Assembly: GCA_031256015.1 (NCBI GenBank)
Contig: JAIRRK010000220.1
Location: forward strand, 1 to 10,777
Reading direction: 5' to 3'
Origin: Dysgonamonadaceae bacterium
GTDB lineage: Bacteria > Bacteroidota > Bacteroidia > Bacteroidales > Azobacteroidaceae
Length of the DNA stretch: 10,777 nt
The notes under the pieces were generated by a model that was not told the origin of the DNA, did no database searches, and was given only the letters and a program-made list of their open reading frames with translations. Each line of letters begins with the position of its first letter. The stretch's first letter is position 1. Below, piece by piece: positions 7,982-10,777 of this stretch. The position numbers were made by a program, and so were the translations under genes.

Positions 7982-8527
7982 ATGCAACACGAAATAATTA
8001 TAGCCGGATTCGGAGGACAAGGAGTCCTTTCAATGGGTAAAATATTGGCTTATTCGGGTTTAATGGAAGGAAAAGAAGTTTCGTGGTATCCTTCTTACGG
8101 TCCCGAACAACGAGGCGGAACAGCCAACGTTACCGTAATTCTTAGTGATGAGCGAATTTCTTCTCCCGTTTTGAATGAGTTCGATATTGCCATTGTTTTG
8201 AATCAACCTTCTTTGGAAAAATTCGAGAAAACGGTCAAAACCGGCGGAATATTAATTTACGACGGTTACGGAATAACTCAAAAACCCACTCGTAAAGATA
8301 TCCGGATATTTGAGATAGATGCCATGAATACGGCTACAAAAGAAGGAAACGCAAAAGCGTTTAATATGATTGTATTGGGAGGAATGTTAAAAACAACTCC
8401 AATGGTAAAAAGAGAAAGTGTTATGGCCGGACTGAAAAAATCGCTGCCGGAACGTCATCATAAACTTTTGCCAATGAATGAAAAAGCAATCATGCGAGGG
8501 ATGGAATTAATTCAAGAAGTAAAATAA
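7982..8527 (+). CDS. 2-oxoacid:ferredoxin oxidoreductase gamma subunit
   Basis: Gamma subunit of the same complex; it covers the CoA-binding side of the active site in the superfamily. The start is the expected short one, with GFGGQGVLSMGK at 9-20 very near the N-terminus, followed by the hallmark SWYPSYGPEQRGGTANV (34-50). NEFDIAIVLNQPSLEKF, GGILIYDGYG and the NMIVLGGMLK segment complete the fold. Length 181 residues is typical (about 170-190) and the frame is intact. It completes the delta-alpha-beta-gamma gene order and so a whole four-subunit complex. A gap of 24 bases separates it from the porin gene, without a hairpin. Confidence 0.95.
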   Translation: MQHEIIIAGFGGQGVLSMGKILAYSGLMEGKEVSWYPSYGPEQRGGTANVTVILSDERISSPVLNEFDIAIVLNQPSLEKFEKTVKTGGILIYDGYGITQKPTRKDIRIFEIDAMNTATKEGNAKAFNMIVLGGMLKTTPMVKRESVMAGLKKSLPERHHKLLPMNEKAIMRGMELIQEVK

Positions 8528-8551
8528 ATCAGGATTAAACGAACTTAAGGA

Positions 8552-10600
8552 ATGAAAAATACAAAATCAATTACATACAAATTGTTATGTCTGTCTTTTT
8601 TGTTCCTTGTTTTCCCCGTTTTTGCGAACGACTCGATAAAAATCAATACAGATTCCATCAGTTTAAAAGAATCATTGATTGTAAATGATTCCATTCCGAC
8701 GCCTTCCTATTTTCAACTTGAAGCTCCGGAATTGGCCGTCGATACTACCCTGAAAATAAGTTATTGGAATATAACCGAACGAACAGGAGAAATGATCGCT
8801 GCACGTCCGGATACTTTTTTAACCGATTATTTCAATCGGACAAACGTTGAAGGCTTTGGCCGATCTGAAGCCTATCCGGGAAATTTGGGTTTGGCAACGG
8901 AATCGCGTATTTTTTCCGACAGAAAAGACCGTTCCCTGTTTTTATTCAAAGATGCTTTCTACAGATATGAAAAAACTCCGGGTAATTTCAATTTTATCAA
9001 TACGAAAATTCCTCATTCAACTATTTCATATCAACGAGCCGGCAGTCGCTCCGTCATGGAAGAAAGATTGCAAGCTTTGGTTGCGGTCAATTTCGGTAGA
9101 AAACTAAATGTGGGTGCTGCCGTCGACTATTTATACGCACGAGGTTATTACGAATCTCAAGCGTCGAAGCACTTAGAATGGATACTTTTCGGAAATTATT
9201 TATCTGACCGGCATCGACTGCATGTATTTATCAATCCCATGGATTACACGATGGCAGAAAACGGAGGTATAGTCGATCTGTTAACCATCACTCACCCCGA
9301 TCAATTGGAAAATTCGCCCCAATCGTCTCTCGATATCGAAACCAATCTAAGGAACACTTGGAACAATCTGAAAGGAACTCGATATTTCCTTAATTATCAT
9401 TATAATTTAGGATTTGAACGAAATACGAAATCTACAACCGACGAAGGCGATACGATTAAACAATTTATTCCGGTATCAAGTATCATCTATACGTTGGATT
9501 ACGAAAACAGAAAGAAAAATTTTTATACCAAAGACTCGACTCTGGTCGACAAATATTACGATAACAGAGACTATTTGAAAACAGGTCGAGCCGTTAACGA
9601 TTCTACTTCGTATTGGTCTTTAAGAAATACGGTAGGATTATCGCTTCGAGAAGGATTCAGCGAATGGGCGAAATTCGATTTAACGGCATTCATTACGCAG
9701 GATTTCCGCAGTTTTACCCTAATGGATACAACCCGGTTCAATCAGAGAACCAATCAGTCGTCCACTTACATCGGAGGAGAACTTGCAAAAAGAAAAGGTC
9801 GCATTCTACGATACAACGCACAAGCTTCTTTTGGCGTTTTAGGCTATAATTTAGCCGATATGGACATTTCGGGAACAATAGAAACCCGTATTCCCGTTTG
9901 GGGAGATACGGCTTCCATTAAAGGAAAAGGCTCGATTAAAAATACGGCTCCTACTTTTTATGAAAATAACTATCGAAGTAAATACTTCCTCTGGGAAAAC
10001 GATTTCAGTAAAATCAAAAAAGTATATATAGGCGGAGAAATAAATATCCCTCATACAAATACAACTTTCGGCGTTGGAGCAGAAAACGTAACCAATTATA
10101 TTTATTTCGATTATAACGGTTTCCCGAAACAATATGCCGGGAATATTCAGATTGTTTCGGCTTATCTGAATCAGAATTTTCAATTCAAGGCACTGCATTG
10201 GGATAATAAGCTGGTTTATCAAACTTCCCGCAGACAAGATATAATCCCTTTGCCCGATTTTACGGCATACTCAAGTCTTTATATTGAATTTAAAATAGCT
10301 AAAGTTTTGACTGTTCAAATGGGAACAAATGCTCATTATTGGACCGAATATTTTTCACCTACTTACGAACCGGCCACGCAGCAATTCAAATTACAAGATT
10401 CGAGTCGTGCCGTAAAAACAGGAAATTATCCCATTATAAACGGATTCCTCAATTGTCATTTGAAGCAAACTCGTTTTTTTGTTGAATATTATAACGCAGG
10501 AGCCATGTTTATTGCCCCTCCCGAATATTTTTCGTTACCTTATTATCCCGTTAATCCTACTATAATTAAGTTGGGACTCGCAGTCGATTTCATTAATTAA
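8552..10600 (+). CDS. Outer-membrane beta-barrel protein, Bacteroidetes 'putative porin' family
   Basis: A 682-residue protein exported to the outer membrane. A Sec signal peptide is visible: charged MKNTK start, hydrophobic core at about 11-24, and a likely cleavage after Ala25 (VFA|ND). The mature part matches what I recall of the Bacteroidetes putative porin family (Pfam PF14121): after a linker of about 75 residues comes an N-terminal segment with FLTDYFNRTNVEGFGRSEAY, NLGLATESRIF and HSTISYQRAGSRS, then many amphipathic strands rich in Tyr, Phe and Asn through to the C-terminus. The last strand, IKLGLAVDFIN, ends in Asn with a Phe two residues before; most barrels end in an aromatic. No plug or TonB-box was seen. 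The substrate passing through it is unknown. The next gene starts 2 bases after its stop. Confidence 0.85.
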   Translation: MKNTKSITYKLLCLSFLFLVFPVFANDSIKINTDSISLKESLIVNDSIPTPSYFQLEAPELAVDTTLKISYWNITERTGEMIAARPDTFLTDYFNRTNVEGFGRSEAYPGNLGLATESRIFSDRKDRSLFLFKDAFYRYEKTPGNFNFINTKIPHSTISYQRAGSRSVMEERLQALVAVNFGRKLNVGAAVDYLYARGYYESQASKHLEWILFGNYLSDRHRLHVFINPMDYTMAENGGIVDLLTITHPDQLENSPQSSLDIETNLRNTWNNLKGTRYFLNYHYNLGFERNTKSTTDEGDTIKQFIPVSSIIYTLDYENRKKNFYTKDSTLVDKYYDNRDYLKTGRAVNDSTSYWSLRNTVGLSLREGFSEWAKFDLTAFITQDFRSFTLMDTTRFNQRTNQSSTYIGGELAKRKGRILRYNAQASFGVLGYNLADMDISGTIETRIPVWGDTASIKGKGSIKNTAPTFYENNYRSKYFLWENDFSKIKKVYIGGEINIPHTNTTFGVGAENVTNYIYFDYNGFPKQYAGNIQIVSAYLNQNFQFKALHWDNKLVYQTSRRQDIIPLPDFTAYSSLYIEFKIAKVLTVQMGTNAHYWTEYFSPTYEPATQQFKLQDSSRAVKTGNYPIINGFLNCHLKQTRFFVEYYNAGAMFIAPPEYFSLPYYPVNPTIIKLGLAVDFIN

Positions 10601-10602
10601 AA

Positions 10603-10777
10603 ATGATTTTCAATAAGAAAAATAGAATTATTTTTGTTTCGATACTATTGATTGTCGTCATATCGTGTTTGTTTCTTATTAAGAAACCGAATGAGAACAC
10701 CTTTGTGCGCGATTTTCCTGAGATAAAAAAATCAGGAGAACTAAATATCGTTGCCGAATACAACTCTGTCGATTATT
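10603..10777 (+). CDS. Membrane-anchored MltF-like/solute-binding-domain protein, 5' part (3' end outside window)
   Basis: The first 58 codons are visible and the frame stays open to the window end. A short basic N-terminus is followed by a hydrophobic segment (about 9-26). It contains VISC (Cys22), which fits a lipobox but has more hydrophobic residues after the Cys than usual, so an inner-membrane anchor is equally possible. The soluble part begins FVRDFPEIKKSGELNIVAEYNSVDY. This D-[FL]-x-x-I-x-x-x-G-x-L-x-V-V-x-x-Y-N-S pattern is the start of the periplasmic-binding-protein-like domain found in MltF-type murein transglycosylases and in substrate-binding proteins. In Bacteroidetes such genes often encode MltF homologues; whether a transglycosylase domain follows is not visible. 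It starts 2 bases after the porin stop, so the two are almost certainly co-translated. Confidence 0.7.
   Translation, partial: MIFNKKNRIIFVSILLIVVISCLFLIKKPNENTFVRDFPEIKKSGELNIVAEYNSVDY

Noticed and set aside
5904..8527. A new electron-transfer complex joining the oxidoreductase with the Etf/dehydrogenase genes
   Set aside because: A strong terminator and the two genes glnS and TPR separate them; proximity is not enough to claim a shared complex.
8547..8551. AAGGA directly before the porin ATG as a Shine-Dalgarno site
   Set aside because: There is no spacer between it and the start codon, and genes in this group of bacteria generally do not use such sites.
1..10777. CRISPR arrays, tRNA or rRNA genes, insertion sequences, phage or defence genes
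   Set aside because: No direct repeat arrays, cloverleaf-like sequences, transposase motifs or terminal inverted repeats were seen by eye; nearly all DNA is accounted for by ordinary genes.

Overview
The window looks like an ordinary core-metabolism segment of a strictly or mainly anaerobic member of the Bacteroidetes, most likely order Bacteroidales. The reasons are the low GC content, the absence of Shine-Dalgarno sequences before most starts, a match to the Bacteroidetes -7 promoter element (TAnnTTTG) upstream of glnS, an outer-membrane protein of the Bacteroidetes 'putative porin' type, and ferredoxin-linked 2-oxoacid oxidoreductase genes of the kind used by anaerobes. All recognised genes are on the + strand. 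The genus cannot be named from the sequence alone.

Region 1 (about 1-2896) is the end of an acyl-CoA oxidation/reduction operon: the 3' two-thirds or so of the FAD-binding half of etfA (cut by the window start), a small two-helix membrane protein with a YcxB-like tail, and a long (569 aa) acyl-CoA dehydrogenase. The operon closes with a strong intrinsic terminator. EtfA, with EtfB presumably just upstream, is the natural electron partner of the dehydrogenase.

Region 2 (2897-3035) is the only real intergenic space. It holds the end of the terminator and a probable promoter just upstream of glnS.

Region 3 (3036 to the window end) is a tight co-directional run of eight genes with gaps of only 0 to 24 bases and no visible terminator: glutaminyl-tRNA synthetase, a TPR protein, a complete four-subunit 2-oxoacid:ferredoxin oxidoreductase (delta ferredoxin, alpha, beta, gamma), a large outer-membrane porin-like beta-barrel, and the first 58 codons of a membrane-anchored protein that looks like an MltF-type solute-binding/lytic transglycosylase protein. 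The oxidoreductase would convert a 2-oxoacid plus CoA to an acyl-CoA, CO2 and reduced ferredoxin; the acyl-CoA dehydrogenase/Etf genes upstream act on acyl-CoAs, so both halves of the window concern acyl-CoA and low-potential electron metabolism, although they are separated by a terminator.

No tRNA, rRNA, CRISPR array, insertion sequence, phage gene or defence system was seen, and nothing here amounts to an undescribed system. The points most worth a second look are the YcxB-like membrane protein lodged between etfA and the dehydrogenase, the TPR protein fused into the glnS operon, and the porin/MltF-like pair at the end of the run.
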